Counted from the stretch's first letter, positions 34,809-43,364 are shown. The stretch is DNA of 64,000 nucleotides from Actinophytocola algeriensis (GCF_014203735.1 NZ_JACHJQ010000001.1:669269-733268), one strand, 5' to 3'. A program made the numbers and translations. The notes: generated by a model not told the origin, from the sequence alone.

Positions 34809-35040
34809 GTTATCACATCGAGAATTCGAACGCAACCGCAGATCGTCGTGAATTCTGTCCCAGAATGCGGGCAAATTACGGCCGGGTAATTCCAGACGAT
34901 CGTCGGGTCGGCACACTTCGCCAGGTCAGCGTGTTGCCAGTAGTCCATTTGGGCTAGAACTGGTAACGGTCAGTCATTGCCCCGAGTCCTGGCTCGGAGG
35001 TTGCATGGCCATTAGGCAGCCACGCCAAACGTTTTAGGGG

Positions 35041-35058
35041 CACCAATTGCAACTGGTG
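35041..35058. promoter_or_regulatory. 18-bp near-perfect palindrome before the subtilisin gene
   Basis: CACCAATTGCAACTGGTG is symmetric in 16 of 18 positions and lies 42 bp before the start codon. Its size and place suggest a repressor site. No candidate regulator is adjacent. The rest of the 34809-35099 spacer shows nothing else I can name. Confidence 0.45.
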
Positions 35059-35099
35059 TGGTTTGCCCGTTTATCAGTCGGGGACTGGAAGGTTGAGCA

Positions 35100-36290
35100 A
35101 TGAAACTCACGGGTCGGGGCCGGCTTATCGCCGGCGCGGGAGTCGCGGGAGCGGTGGCGGTCGCCACCGCGTTCGCGGCGGTGCCCGCACAGGCAGCCGA
35201 GGGGCAGATTCTGCTGGCCGGGAGCGAGAACTCGGTCGCGGACAGCTACATCGTCGTGCTGAAGGACAACATCCGGAGCGCGTCCGTCGCGGCCGAGGCG
35301 TCGAGCCTGTCGGCCAAGTACGGCGCGGAGGTCAGCCGCACGTACTCGAGCGCGCTGAACGGGTTCGCCATCCACGCGACCGAGGCGGAGGCGAAGCAGC
35401 TCGCCGCCGACGGCGCGGTCGAGTTCGTGCAGCAGAACCAGACGTTCACCATCAACGACACGCAGGAGAACCCACCGTCGTGGGGGCTTGACCGACTCGA
35501 CCAGCGCGACCTGCCGCTGGACAGCTCGTACACGTACGAGAGCAAGGGTGACGGCGTCACCGCGTACGTGATCGACACCGGTGTCATGGTCGACCACCCG
35601 ACGTTCGAGGGCCGGGCGACCGGCGGCTTCGACGCGATCGACGGCGACGACGACCCGGCCGACGGGCACGGCCACGGCACGCACGTGGCGGGCACGATCG
35701 GTGGCGCCGAGTACGGCGTGGCGAAGGGCGTCGGCATCGTCGGCGTCCGGGTGCTGGACGACAGCGGCTCGGGCACGACCGAGCAGGTCGTCGCGGGCAT
35801 CGACTGGGTGGCGCAGAACGCCAGCGGCCCGTCGGTGGCGAACATGAGCCTCGGCGGCGGTGTCGACGAGGCCCTGGACGAGGCCGTGCGCGGTGCCATC
35901 ACCGCCGGTGTGACCTTCGCGATCGCGGCGGGCAACTCGTCGGCCGACGCGGCCGACTTCTCGCCTGCCCGCGTGACCGAGGCCATCACGGTCGCCGCGT
36001 CCGACGACGCGGACGGCCAGGCGTCGTTCTCCAACTTCGGCGAGCTCGTCGACATCTACGCCCCGGGCGTGGACATCACGTCCTCGTGGAACGACGGTGC
36101 CACCAACACGATCAGCGGCACCTCGATGGCCACCCCGCACGTCGCGGGCGCGGCCGCGCTGTTCCTGTCCGCCAACCCGGACGCCACCCCGGCGGACGTG
36201 GCGACGGGCCTGACCGGCGCCGCGACCCCGGACAAGATCACCAACGCCAGCCCGGGCACGCCGAACCTGCTCCTGTACACGGGCGCGTGA
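35100..36290 (+). CDS. Secreted subtilisin-like serine protease (S8, proteinase K type)
   Basis: A 396-residue preproenzyme: signal peptide (cleavage after AQA about 32), inhibitor_I9 propeptide (about 48-118, DSYIVVLKDN...), and a peptidase S8 domain with catalytic Asp159 (VIDTGV), His192 (HGTHVAG), Ser342 (GTSMATPHVAG) and the oxyanion Asn279 (AAGNSS). It is an extracellular endopeptidase, autoactivated by propeptide removal. There are no C-terminal P-domain or sorting signals. A monocistronic unit: long 5' spacer with an operator-like palindrome and a terminator after the stop. Confidence 0.95.
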   Translation: MKLTGRGRLIAGAGVAGAVAVATAFAAVPAQAAEGQILLAGSENSVADSYIVVLKDNIRSASVAAEASSLSAKYGAEVSRTYSSALNGFAIHATEAEAKQLAADGAVEFVQQNQTFTINDTQENPPSWGLDRLDQRDLPLDSSYTYESKGDGVTAYVIDTGVMVDHPTFEGRATGGFDAIDGDDDPADGHGHGTHVAGTIGGAEYGVAKGVGIVGVRVLDDSGSGTTEQVVAGIDWVAQNASGPSVANMSLGGGVDEALDEAVRGAITAGVTFAIAAGNSSADAADFSPARVTEAITVAASDDADGQASFSNFGELVDIYAPGVDITSSWNDGATNTISGTSMATPHVAGAAALFLSANPDATPADVATGLTGAATPDKITNASPGTPNLLLYTGA

Positions 36291-36317
36291 TCGGTTCGCC
36301 ATAGCTCGCTGAGTTCG

Positions 36318-36366
36318 GAGGAGCCGTCTTCGGGGCGATCACGCCCTGGGGACGGCTCCTCGTTTT
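36318..36366 (+). terminator. Terminator of the subtilisin gene
   Basis: 11-bp stem (36318-36328 with 36351-36361), inner hairpin GGGCG/CGCCC in the loop, followed by GTTTT. Confidence 0.8.
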
Positions 36367-36424
36367 CTCGTGGCGGGCTGGTGAATCCGGTCCGCGGGGC
36401 GACAGGCGCGTGCCGGTGCCCGTC

Positions 36425-36570
36425 GGTAGACTGACGGCGCGGGAAGCCCCCTGGATCGGGTGGGGGTTGAGAGGTCCGCGCACGAGGCGATGGTGCGTTG
36501 TCTGGTGCCTGTCGGGCCTCGGGGTTTGGCGGAGCGCTCGGCCGGTTTGCGGCCGGGCGCTCCGTTTTTG
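36425..36570 (+). ncRNA. Candidate small RNA between subtilisin and NTF2-like genes
   Basis: An otherwise geneless stretch with a -10-like TAGACT (36428-36433), a hairpin-forming segment (AAGCCCCC with GGGGGTT about 36445-36470), and a strong intrinsic terminator: a 14-bp stem 36531-36544/36550-36563 with GTTTTT after it. The subtilisin has its own terminator 160 bp earlier and the gene beyond is on the other strand, so this second terminator needs its own transcript. About 130 nt. It matches no RNA family that I recognise. Confidence 0.4.
36531..36569 (+). terminator. Intrinsic terminator in the spacer
   Basis: Stem of 14 bp with one G-U pair, 5-nt loop GTTTG, then GTTTTT. It would end the candidate small RNA; as a stem it could also help stop the convergent NTF2-like transcript. 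Confidence 0.8.
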
Positions 36571-36600
36571 CTCTGGGTGGCCGGTGGGGTCCACAAAGGA

Positions 36601-36978
36601 TCACTTCGCCGGGAGACCGAGGTGCTCCCGCACTTCCGGGGCGTCTTCGTGGACGTGCCACTCCGTGACCTGGTCACCGATGACGGTAGCCGTCCACAGG
36701 GCCGGGCCTGCCAGCGCCGGTTCCGAGCACTCCGAACGACCCACGATCATGACCACGTCACCCCGAGTGAAGAACGCCGTGAACACGTTCTGGTAGTCAG
36801 GGAACGACTCGAAGAAACCCCGCCACGCGGCCAGGCACGCCGGTTTCCCCGACACGACGTTCGACGCCGCGTCCACGAACCGGTGGTCGTCGGACATCAA
36901 TACCGCCAACCCCGCCAGGTCGCCGGCGTTGATTGCGTCGTTGAACTGGGTGGCCACCTCGGCCGGCTCCGGAGGCAT
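36601..36978 (-). CDS. SnoaL/NTF2-like small protein
   Basis: A 125-residue protein with the cone-shaped NTF2/SnoaL fold pattern: N-terminal helices (QFNDAINAGDLAGLAVLMSDD spread over two helices), a conserved DHRFVD, AWRGFFESFPDYQ and a C-terminal beta sheet ending in WHVHEDA. Families with this fold include small hydrolases, isomerases and binding proteins; the reaction is not predictable. It is divergent from the acyl-CoA dehydrogenase operon across a 113-bp gap. Confidence 0.85.
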   Translation of the reverse strand: MPPEPAEVATQFNDAINAGDLAGLAVLMSDDHRFVDAASNVVSGKPACLAAWRGFFESFPDYQNVFTAFFTRGDVVMIVGRSECSEPALAGPALWTATVIGDQVTEWHVHEDAPEVREHLGLPAK

Positions 36979-37091
36979 GTCCGCAGGATAGGCGCGCTGA
37001 CCACATGATGTTGTGCAGTGACGCAGGTCTCAGGCGAATCGAGACGGGTCTGCATCGATGAACTCGGTTTTTCGCGGCTAGGGTGCTTTTC

Positions 37092-38303
37092 GTGGACTTC
37101 TCGCACTCGGCCACGGCGGCCGACTACCTGGGCCGGGTGTCCGACTTCGTGCGGACCGAGATCGAGCCGGTGGAGCCCGAGTACCACCGGGCCCTCCACG
37201 CGAGCGCCGACCCCTGGACGGTCCTGCCCGTCATCGGGGAGCTCAAGGCGAAAGCACAGGACCAGGGGCTCTGGAACCTGTTCCTCCCGGACACGGAACG
37301 CGGCGCGGGCCTCTCGAACGTCGAGTACGCGCCCCTCGCCGAGCAGATGGGGCGGTCGTTCATCGCGCCCGAGGTCTTCAACTGCAACGCGCCCGACACC
37401 GGCAACATGGAGGTCCTCCTCCAGTACGGCAGCCCTGAGCAGCAGGAACAGTGGCTCGCGCCGCTCCTGCGCGGTGAGATCCGCTCCGCCTTCTGCATGA
37501 CAGAACCCGCCGTCGCCTCCTCCGACGCCACCAACATGGCGGCCACCGCGGTGGTCAAGAGCGATGAGATCGTGATCAACGGGCGGAAGTGGTGGAGCAC
37601 GGGCGTCGGCCACCCGAACTGCAAGTTCGTGATCTTCATGGGGCTCACCGACCCGGAGGCGGACCGGCATCGGCGTCACTCGATGGTGCTGGTGCCGATC
37701 GACACCGAAGGGGTGAAGGTTGAGCGCATGCTGTCCGTGTTCGGGCACCGGGATGAGCCCTACGGGCACGGCGAGGTCAGTTTCACCGACGTTCGGGTGC
37801 CGCTGAGCAACGTGATCGCGGGACCCGGGCGCGGGTTCGAGATCGCCCAGGGGCGGCTCGGGCCGGGCCGCATCCACCACTGCATGCGGCTCATCGGGCT
37901 CGCCGAGCGGTCACTCGGGCTGGCCTGTGCGCGGGCCAGCCAGCGGGAGGCGTTCGGCAAGCCGCTCGCCAACCTCGGCGGCAACCGGGAGCGCATCGCC
38001 AAGGCGCGGATCGCCATCAACCAGGCGCGACTCCTCGTGTTGCACACCGCGTGGCTGCTCGACACCGAGGGCCTCGCCGGGGCGCGCAGTGAGGTGTCGC
38101 AGATCAAGGTCGCCGTGCCGAACATGGCGCTCGAGGTGATCGACATGGCCATCCAGCTGCACGGCGCCGCAGGCCTGTCCGAGGACTTCCCGCTCGCCGC
38201 CGCCTACTCCGGCGCACGATCGCTGCGGCTCGCCGACGGACCCGACGAGGTCCACATGGGACTGGTCGCGCGACACGAACTGGCCGCATACAAGAATGGC
38301 TGA
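37092..38303 (+). CDS. Acyl-CoA dehydrogenase, ACAD10/11-like
   Basis: A 403-residue flavoprotein with the acyl-CoA dehydrogenase fold. It has FAD-contacting AFCMTEPAVASSDATN and WWSTGVGHPNCK, middle beta domain, and C-terminal helical domain with RASQREAFGKPL and LHGAAGLSED. The sequence style (HRRHSMVLVPIDTEGV, RIHHCMRLIGLAER) is that of the ACAD10/ACAD11/LvaC group. That group acts on 4-phospho- or 4-hydroxyacyl-CoA rather than simple chains. The next genes (SDR, APH-like kinase) match that pathway. Start GTG 37092 has GGGTG six nt upstream; GTG 37083 is the alternative. It overlaps the SDR gene by 8 nt. Confidence 0.9.
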   Translation: MDFSHSATAADYLGRVSDFVRTEIEPVEPEYHRALHASADPWTVLPVIGELKAKAQDQGLWNLFLPDTERGAGLSNVEYAPLAEQMGRSFIAPEVFNCNAPDTGNMEVLLQYGSPEQQEQWLAPLLRGEIRSAFCMTEPAVASSDATNMAATAVVKSDEIVINGRKWWSTGVGHPNCKFVIFMGLTDPEADRHRRHSMVLVPIDTEGVKVERMLSVFGHRDEPYGHGEVSFTDVRVPLSNVIAGPGRGFEIAQGRLGPGRIHHCMRLIGLAERSLGLACARASQREAFGKPLANLGGNRERIAKARIAINQARLLVLHTAWLLDTEGLAGARSEVSQIKVAVPNMALEVIDMAIQLHGAAGLSEDFPLAAAYSGARSLRLADGPDEVHMGLVARHELAAYKNG

Positions 38304-39105
38304 CCGGGTCCTCGTCACCGGTGGCGCGTCCGGGCTCGGGCGGGCGATCGCCGCCCGGTTCCACGCCGAGGGCAGGCGGGTCCTGCTGTCCGATGTGGAC
38401 GGTGCGGCCGCCGCACTGGCGGCGGAGGAGATCGGCACGTCGGCGCTCCCGCTCGACGTCACCTCCGGCGAGGACTGGGCGAAGGCCCGCGACTGGTGCG
38501 AGCGCGAGTGGGGCGGGCTCGACGTGCTCGTCAACAACGCGGGTGTCGGCGCGGGCGGCCGCTTCGAGAAGATCGGCATGGCCGACTGGGACTGGATCTG
38601 GGAGATCAACGTCAGGGGCGTCGTACTCGGGTGCCGGGCCTTCGTGCCGGACTTCAAGGCGCGCGGCGCCGGGCACCTGGTGAACGTCGCCTCGCTCGCC
38701 GGGATCATGAACCTGCCCGCGATGAGTTCCTACAACGTCACCAAGGCCGCGGTGATCTCGCTGTCCGACACGCTGCGCCTCGAACTCGAACCGTACGGCG
38801 TGCACACGACCGTCGTCTGCCCCGCGTTCGTGCGCACCAACCTCGGTGACCGGCTGCGCAGCCCCGACCCGGCGACGGCGCGGCTGGTGGACAAGCTGAT
38901 GACGTCGTCGACCATCACCGCCGAGGACGTCGCGGACCAGGTCTTCGACGCCGTGGCACGTAAGAAGTTCCTCCTGCTCACCCACCCGGACGGGCGCCGG
39001 TCCGCGTTCCTCAAGCGGCTCGGCCTCACCGACGGGCAGGTGCGCAAGTACTGGGCGCGGCTGCGGAGCCGCGTCGAGAACACAGTCGAGAAAGGTGACC
39101 GGTGA
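38296..39105 (+). CDS. Short-chain dehydrogenase/reductase
   Basis: A 269-residue classical SDR: cofactor motif TGGASGLG (residues 8-15), Asp at the end of strand 2 (LLSDVDG, favouring NAD(H)), NNAG, catalytic Ser in ASLAG, and YNVTK (Tyr/Lys). The C-terminal extension is basic. In the operon it sits between the acyl-CoA dehydrogenase and the APH-like kinase, the position of LvaD in the Pseudomonas levulinate pathway. A hydroxyacyl-CoA oxidation or reduction is inferred. It overlaps its neighbours on both sides (8 nt and 4 nt). Confidence 0.92.
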   Translation: MADRVLVTGGASGLGRAIAARFHAEGRRVLLSDVDGAAAALAAEEIGTSALPLDVTSGEDWAKARDWCEREWGGLDVLVNNAGVGAGGRFEKIGMADWDWIWEINVRGVVLGCRAFVPDFKARGAGHLVNVASLAGIMNLPAMSSYNVTKAAVISLSDTLRLELEPYGVHTTVVCPAFVRTNLGDRLRSPDPATARLVDKLMTSSTITAEDVADQVFDAVARKKFLLLTHPDGRRSAFLKRLGLTDGQVRKYWARLRSRVENTVEKGDR

Positions 39106-40151
39106 CAGCCTTGCGGGACGAGCCCGGCGCGCTGCGGGACGAGGACGCGTTCGACACGGCGGCCGTGCACGGGTGGCTGTCGTCCAGAGTGGACGGACTG
39201 GCCGAGCCGCCGAAGGTGCGGCAGTACCCGGGTGGCGCCTCGAACCTGACCTACCTGCTGTCCTATCCGGACCGTGAGCTGATCCTGCGCCGCCCGCCCG
39301 CCGGGCACAAGGCCGCGTCCGCGCACGACATGCGCCGCGAGTACACCGTGCAGGACAAGCTCAAGCCGGTCTACCCGTACGTCCCGAACGTGCTCGCCCT
39401 GTGCACCGACCACGACGTGCTCGGCTCGGACTTCTACGTCATGGACCGCATCGACGGCATCATCCTGCGCGGCGACCTGCCGGCGGGGCTGACGCTGTCG
39501 CCGCACGAGGCGTCCTCGCTCGCGTACCGCACGTTCGACCGGCTCATCGAGCTGCACGAGGTTGACCCGGACGCGGCAGGCCTTTCGGATCTCGGCAAGG
39601 GCGCCGGATATGTCGCCCGCCAGGTGCGTGGCTGGTCCGACCGCTACCGCAAGGCCCGCACGCCGGACTCGCCCGACGGCGAGACCGTGATGAACTGGCT
39701 GGCTGACCACCAGCCCGGCGATGTCCGAACCTGTGTGATCCACAACGACTTCCGGTTCGACAACGTGGTCCTCGATGACGACCTCGACGTCGTCGGTGTC
39801 CTCGACTGGGAGATGGCCACGCTCGGCGACCCGCTCATGGACCTCGCGGGCTGCATGGCGTACTGGATCCAGGCCGACGACGACGAGATCGCGCAGCTGT
39901 CCCGGCGCCAGCCATCGCACCTGCCCGGCATGCCCAAGCGCGCGGAACTGGTCGCCTACTACTGCGACCGCATGGGCCTCTCCGCCGACAACTGGGTGTT
40001 CTACGAGGTGTTCGGCTGGTTCCGGCTGCAGGTGATCATGCAGCAGATCTACTACCGCTACCACAGTGGACAGACGCACAACGAGGCGTTCGCCGGGTTC
40101 CCGCGGTTCGTGGCGTACCTCGACGAGCGGTGCGGGCGGGCGATCGCGTGA
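39102..40151 (+). CDS. APH-family phosphotransferase (ACAD10/11 N-domain-like)
   Basis: A 349-residue kinase-fold protein. It has a glycine-rich GGASNLTYLL loop, the Lys-equivalent region LILRRPP, the catalytic loop HNDFRFDNVVLD (Brenner motif) and the metal Asp in VLDWEMATLGDP. This branch is the domain fused to the dehydrogenase in ACAD10/11 and separate as LvaA in Pseudomonas; Mycobacterium FadE36 is a homolog despite its name. It is expected to phosphorylate 4-hydroxyacyl-CoA. It is not an antibiotic resistance enzyme. GTG start in a 4-nt GTGA overlap with the SDR gene. Confidence 0.9.
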   Translation: MTALRDEPGALRDEDAFDTAAVHGWLSSRVDGLAEPPKVRQYPGGASNLTYLLSYPDRELILRRPPAGHKAASAHDMRREYTVQDKLKPVYPYVPNVLALCTDHDVLGSDFYVMDRIDGIILRGDLPAGLTLSPHEASSLAYRTFDRLIELHEVDPDAAGLSDLGKGAGYVARQVRGWSDRYRKARTPDSPDGETVMNWLADHQPGDVRTCVIHNDFRFDNVVLDDDLDVVGVLDWEMATLGDPLMDLAGCMAYWIQADDDEIAQLSRRQPSHLPGMPKRAELVAYYCDRMGLSADNWVFYEVFGWFRLQVIMQQIYYRYHSGQTHNEAFAGFPRFVAYLDERCGRAIA

Positions 40152-40807
40152 CCGCGCTCTACCTGCTGCGGCACGGGCAGGCGTCGTTCGGCGGCGCCGA
40201 CTACGACGTGCTGTCCGCGACCGGCAAGCAGCAGGCCGTGGTGCTCGGCACCGAGCTGCGGCGCAGGGAGCTGACCGTGGCTTCGGTGTGGAGCGGCACG
40301 CTGCGCCGCCAGCTCGACACCGCGTCGGCCTGCCTCGCCGAGGCAGGCATCGAGCTGCCGGTCCGCGAGGACGCGCGGTGGAACGAGTACGACCACCTGG
40401 GGCTCGTGCCGTCCGGGCAGCCGGTCGCCGAGCTGGAGGACGCCACCCGCGAGTTCCAGCGCCTGCTCGACCAGGCCATCGAGGCGTGGATCACCGGAGG
40501 GCACGCGGCGGGCTCGACCGGCACGTGGACCCAGTTCACCGACGGCGTCCGCGCCGCGCTCGGCGAGGTGTTCGCCGAGCTGCCACGCGGCACGGCGGCG
40601 CTCGTGTTCACCTCCGCCGGCGTGATCAGCGCGGTGTGCTCGGTGTTGCTGTCCGCGCCCGCCGCGGGTTACCTGGCACTCAACCGCACGATGGCGAACG
40701 CCAGCATCACGAAGCTGGTGCGGGGGCGGTCCGGGGTGAGCCTGGTGTCGGTCAACGAGCACGGCCACTTCGACGGACCCCACCGCGACCTGCTCACCTA
40801 CCGGTAG
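40148..40807 (+). CDS. Histidine phosphatase superfamily protein
   Basis: A 219-residue phosphoglycerate-mutase-like protein. The phospho-acceptor motif is LRHGQASF (RHG) at residues 7-14, followed by Arg in WSGTLRRQ and the acid Glu in RWNEYDHL. The usual second catalytic His (SHGG motif) is replaced: the equivalent strand reads VFTSAGVISAV. A C-terminal NEHGHFD offers another His. It may be an altered or inactive phosphatase, or a subfamily in which another residue substitutes. GTG start in a 4-nt overlap with the kinase gene, which suggests a role linked to the phosphorylated intermediate. Confidence 0.87.
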   Translation: MTALYLLRHGQASFGGADYDVLSATGKQQAVVLGTELRRRELTVASVWSGTLRRQLDTASACLAEAGIELPVREDARWNEYDHLGLVPSGQPVAELEDATREFQRLLDQAIEAWITGGHAAGSTGTWTQFTDGVRAALGEVFAELPRGTAALVFTSAGVISAVCSVLLSAPAAGYLALNRTMANASITKLVRGRSGVSLVSVNEHGHFDGPHRDLLTYR

Positions 40808-40815
40808 GAGGACGC

Positions 40816-41787
40816 ATGGCCCGCCCGAAGATCTCACCCAAGGTGTGGCGCCCGCCGACGGCGCAGAAGCCGCACCCCGACCCGCTGCCGAAGCTGACCG
40901 TCGTGCAGGTCAACGGGTTCGGCGCCGAGGACGTGCTGGTCGAGAAGGGCCACGTGTTCACCGGCGTCGAGGACGGCCGGATCCTGCGGCTCACCCCCGA
41001 CGGCCGCAGGCTCGACATGGTCGCCGACACCCGGGGCCGCCCGCTCGGCCTCGAGCTGTACCCGGACGGGCGCCTCCTGGTGTGCGACTCGAAACGCGGG
41101 CTCCTGCTGGTGGACCGGCAGTCCGGCGACCTCGAGGTGCTGGTGCCGCGCGGCCCGGACCTGCGGGTGTGCAACAACGCGGCGGTCGCGGCCGACGGGA
41201 CCGTGTACTTCACCGACTCGACCTCCCGGTTCGACCTCGACCACTGGAAGGCCGACCTGCTGGAGCACAGCGGCACCGGCCGCCTGCTGCGCCGCACCCC
41301 GGACGGGCAGGTCGACGTGCTGCTGTCCGGCCTGCAGTTCGCGAACGGCGTGGCACTCGCACCCGACGAGTCGTGGGTGGTCGTCGCCAGCACCGGGTCC
41401 TACCGGCTCGACCGCGTCGAGCTGCCGTCCGGCAAGCACAGCACGCTGGTCGAGGCCCTGCCCGCGTTCCCGGACAACATCGCGACCGGCTCGGACGGTC
41501 TCGTGTGGGTCGCCATGGCGTCACCGAGGATCGCGGCGCTCGACCTCGCGCACCGGCTGCACCCCGCCATCCGCAAGGCGGTGTGGGCGCTGCCGGAACC
41601 GTTGCAGGTCAAGGAGAAGCGGGTCGTGTGGGTCCGTGCGGTGGACGGCGCGACCGGCAAGGTCGTCCACGACTTCCGTTCCGTGCACCCGGATTACCAC
41701 ATGGTGACGGGTGTCCGCGAGGACGGCGGTGTCGTGTACCTGGGCAGTCTCAACGAGCGCGCGATCGCCTACTTCTCGCTGCCCTGA
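40816..41787 (+). CDS. SMP-30/strictosidine-synthase-like beta-propeller protein
   Basis: A 323-residue six-bladed beta-propeller. It has FTGVEDGRILRLTPDG, VCNNAAVAADGTVYFTDSTSRF and FANGVALAPDESWVVVAST as blade signatures, and the conserved Asn and Asp residues (VCNNA, PDNIATG) that bind Ca2+ in gluconolactonase-type enzymes. A lactonase or strictosidine-synthase-like role is possible; hydrolysis of a gamma-lactone would fit the 4-hydroxy acid idea, but that is inference. TAGGAGG lies just before ATG 40816. Last gene of the overlapping operon. Confidence 0.86.
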   Translation: MARPKISPKVWRPPTAQKPHPDPLPKLTVVQVNGFGAEDVLVEKGHVFTGVEDGRILRLTPDGRRLDMVADTRGRPLGLELYPDGRLLVCDSKRGLLLVDRQSGDLEVLVPRGPDLRVCNNAAVAADGTVYFTDSTSRFDLDHWKADLLEHSGTGRLLRRTPDGQVDVLLSGLQFANGVALAPDESWVVVASTGSYRLDRVELPSGKHSTLVEALPAFPDNIATGSDGLVWVAMASPRIAALDLAHRLHPAIRKAVWALPEPLQVKEKRVVWVRAVDGATGKVVHDFRSVHPDYHMVTGVREDGGVVYLGSLNERAIAYFSLP

Positions 41788-41911
41788 CCCCGCTCCGGTC
41801 CAGGTGCACGGCGTAGGTGGCGCCTTCCTCGGTCACGCGCGGCACCGCCCACCGGTCCGCGGGCGGCCACTCGTCGACGGGTGCGGGACGCGCTCTGACA
41901 GTATCGGCGCG

Positions 41912-42565
41912 GTGACCGACGAATTCGGGATCGAGCCGCGTGGCCGCCGCCGCGTCCTGTGGTGGGTCGCCGCGGTGGGGATCCTCGTCGCCGTCGTGGT
42001 CGTGTCGTTGGTGCGCGACGGGGACCCGGACGACGCGCTGCTCACGGCTGAGGACTTCGGCGGCGGGTACGACGTCGCGGCCATGACGGCCGCCGAGTTC
42101 GCCCAGTCCGGCGCCACCGACCTCCCCGAGGACATCGAGCCGCCCGAGTGCGCCGAACTGCTGCGCTCACGGCCGGAACCTGCCAATCCTGAACTCGCCG
42201 CCGGCGTGTCGGCACGGGGTGCGCGCACCGCCTACCTGGAGGTGGTCCTGCCTGCCGACGACGTGTCCGAATGGGACACCGACAGGCTGGACGAGGTGGT
42301 CGGCACCTGCGGGACCACCACCTTCGACGACGGGGACACCACCGGCACGGTCGAGTTCAGCCACCTCGACGTGCCGGTCGAGGACGGGTTCGCCCTCGCG
42401 GCACGGGTTTCGGGCAGCGACGGGGTGGTGACGCTCGGTGTCGCCGTCTCGCGGATCGGGGAGCACGTGGTGGTGCTGACCGGGGTCGCGCAGGGAGACC
42501 TCGACGAACGCGAGTTCTCCCGGCTGGTGCGGGCCGCGGGTGAACGGGTGTCAGCTCACCTCTGA
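41912..42565 (+). CDS. Membrane-anchored hypothetical protein
   Basis: A 217-residue protein with a basic start, one transmembrane helix (about 16-34) and an extracytoplasmic domain of about 180 residues with two cysteines (PECAEL, GTCGTT) likely paired. The layout resembles PknH-sensor or LpqN-like exported domains, but I cannot assign a family. GTG 41912 start. The 3' end overlaps the convergent gene by 15 nt. Confidence 0.75.
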   Translation: MTDEFGIEPRGRRRVLWWVAAVGILVAVVVVSLVRDGDPDDALLTAEDFGGGYDVAAMTAAEFAQSGATDLPEDIEPPECAELLRSRPEPANPELAAGVSARGARTAYLEVVLPADDVSEWDTDRLDEVVGTCGTTTFDDGDTTGTVEFSHLDVPVEDGFALAARVSGSDGVVTLGVAVSRIGEHVVVLTGVAQGDLDEREFSRLVRAAGERVSAHL

Positions 42566-43231
42566 CCAGGCCTCGTCGACGAGCTTCGCCACGTCCTCGG
42601 GCTGCTGGCCGAGGTCGCCGGTGGCACGGGTGATCGTCACCGTCAGGTCGCCCGCGGTGCGCAGACACGCCATGACGATCGGTGGCTGGCCGGGGCTGTT
42701 GCGCACCGCGCACGCCACGGACCCGTACCGCAGGATCTCCTCGACCGGCTTGTCGGTGCCGAGGTCCTCGGGGTCGGTGAACGGCACGTACGGCGGGAAC
42801 GGGCTCGGCGCGCGGACGACCTCGAGGGTGAACATCGTGTCGAGGCCTTCGGTCGAGTACCGCCGCACCACCGCACCCGCACCGTCGTGAGCTGCCGAAA
42901 GGCGGGCCGAGCTCTCCTCGTCGTAGCGCTCGTAGCGGTCGACGACCTGCTGGTGCCCGCCCTCCGAGCCGGGGTCGGGCGTCTTGTCGAAGCGGTAGTA
43001 CTCGCCGATCCGTTCCGGCGCGGAGACGTCCGCCGAGGAACCGCGTTCGTTGCCGAATAGCAACCAAAATCCGGACGTCAGCGCGGCGCCGACGATCAGG
43101 CCCGCCACACCCGTGAAGACTGCGATCGCACGAGGATTCGCGCGGCCATTCGGCGGTGCCGGTACCGGCATCCGGGTGCCTTGTGCTGGTGTCGGGAACT
43201 CTTCGAACCGCTCACCGGACTGGGGGTTCAT
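42551..43231 (-). CDS. Membrane-anchored hypothetical protein
   Basis: A 226-residue protein: a cytoplasmic Pro-rich leader (about 1-38), a transmembrane helix (about 39-60) and an extracytoplasmic domain with two cysteines (VACAVR, MACLRT). Similar overall design to the convergent protein, with which it overlaps tail-to-tail. Start at ATG 43231 (MNPQSG) is preferred to ATG 43258. No function recognised. Confidence 0.75.
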   Translation of the reverse strand: MNPQSGERFEEFPTPAQGTRMPVPAPPNGRANPRAIAVFTGVAGLIVGAALTSGFWLLFGNERGSSADVSAPERIGEYYRFDKTPDPGSEGGHQQVVDRYERYDEESSARLSAAHDGAGAVVRRYSTEGLDTMFTLEVVRAPSPFPPYVPFTDPEDLGTDKPVEEILRYGSVACAVRNSPGQPPIVMACLRTAGDLTVTITRATGDLGQQPEDVAKLVDEAWSEVS

Positions 43232-43364
43232 CGACGTCCGATCTCCCGTTCTCTCCATAACAATTCCGGGGTTGACACTCGCGCGGGCACTGGTCCACAG
43301 TTGGCCGCCGTTAACCGATCAAGTTGGCGAGTAGTGTGCCAGCCCTAGCTGGTCACAGTCAGGT

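Noticed and set aside
39102-40151. Aminoglycoside resistance kinase
   Set aside because: The APH-like fold is that of the ACAD10/11-linked group, and the gene is embedded in an acyl-CoA operon. Resistance is not indicated.
41788-41911. Protein-like minus-strand stretch (VDEWPPADRWAVPRVTEEGA onward) in the gap after the propeller gene
   Set aside because: It reads like a protein end, but there is no start or nearby stop and it continues as antisense of the propeller gene. It may be a decayed gene remnant, but support is too thin.
43272-43277. TTGACA -35 box for the sugar operon
   Set aside because: No suitable -10 element follows at 16-19 bp, and the position is 300 bp from the gene.
43277-43300. 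DasR-type (ACTGGTC) site in the sugar operon promoter
   Set aside because: Only a half-site is present, and the second half does not match.
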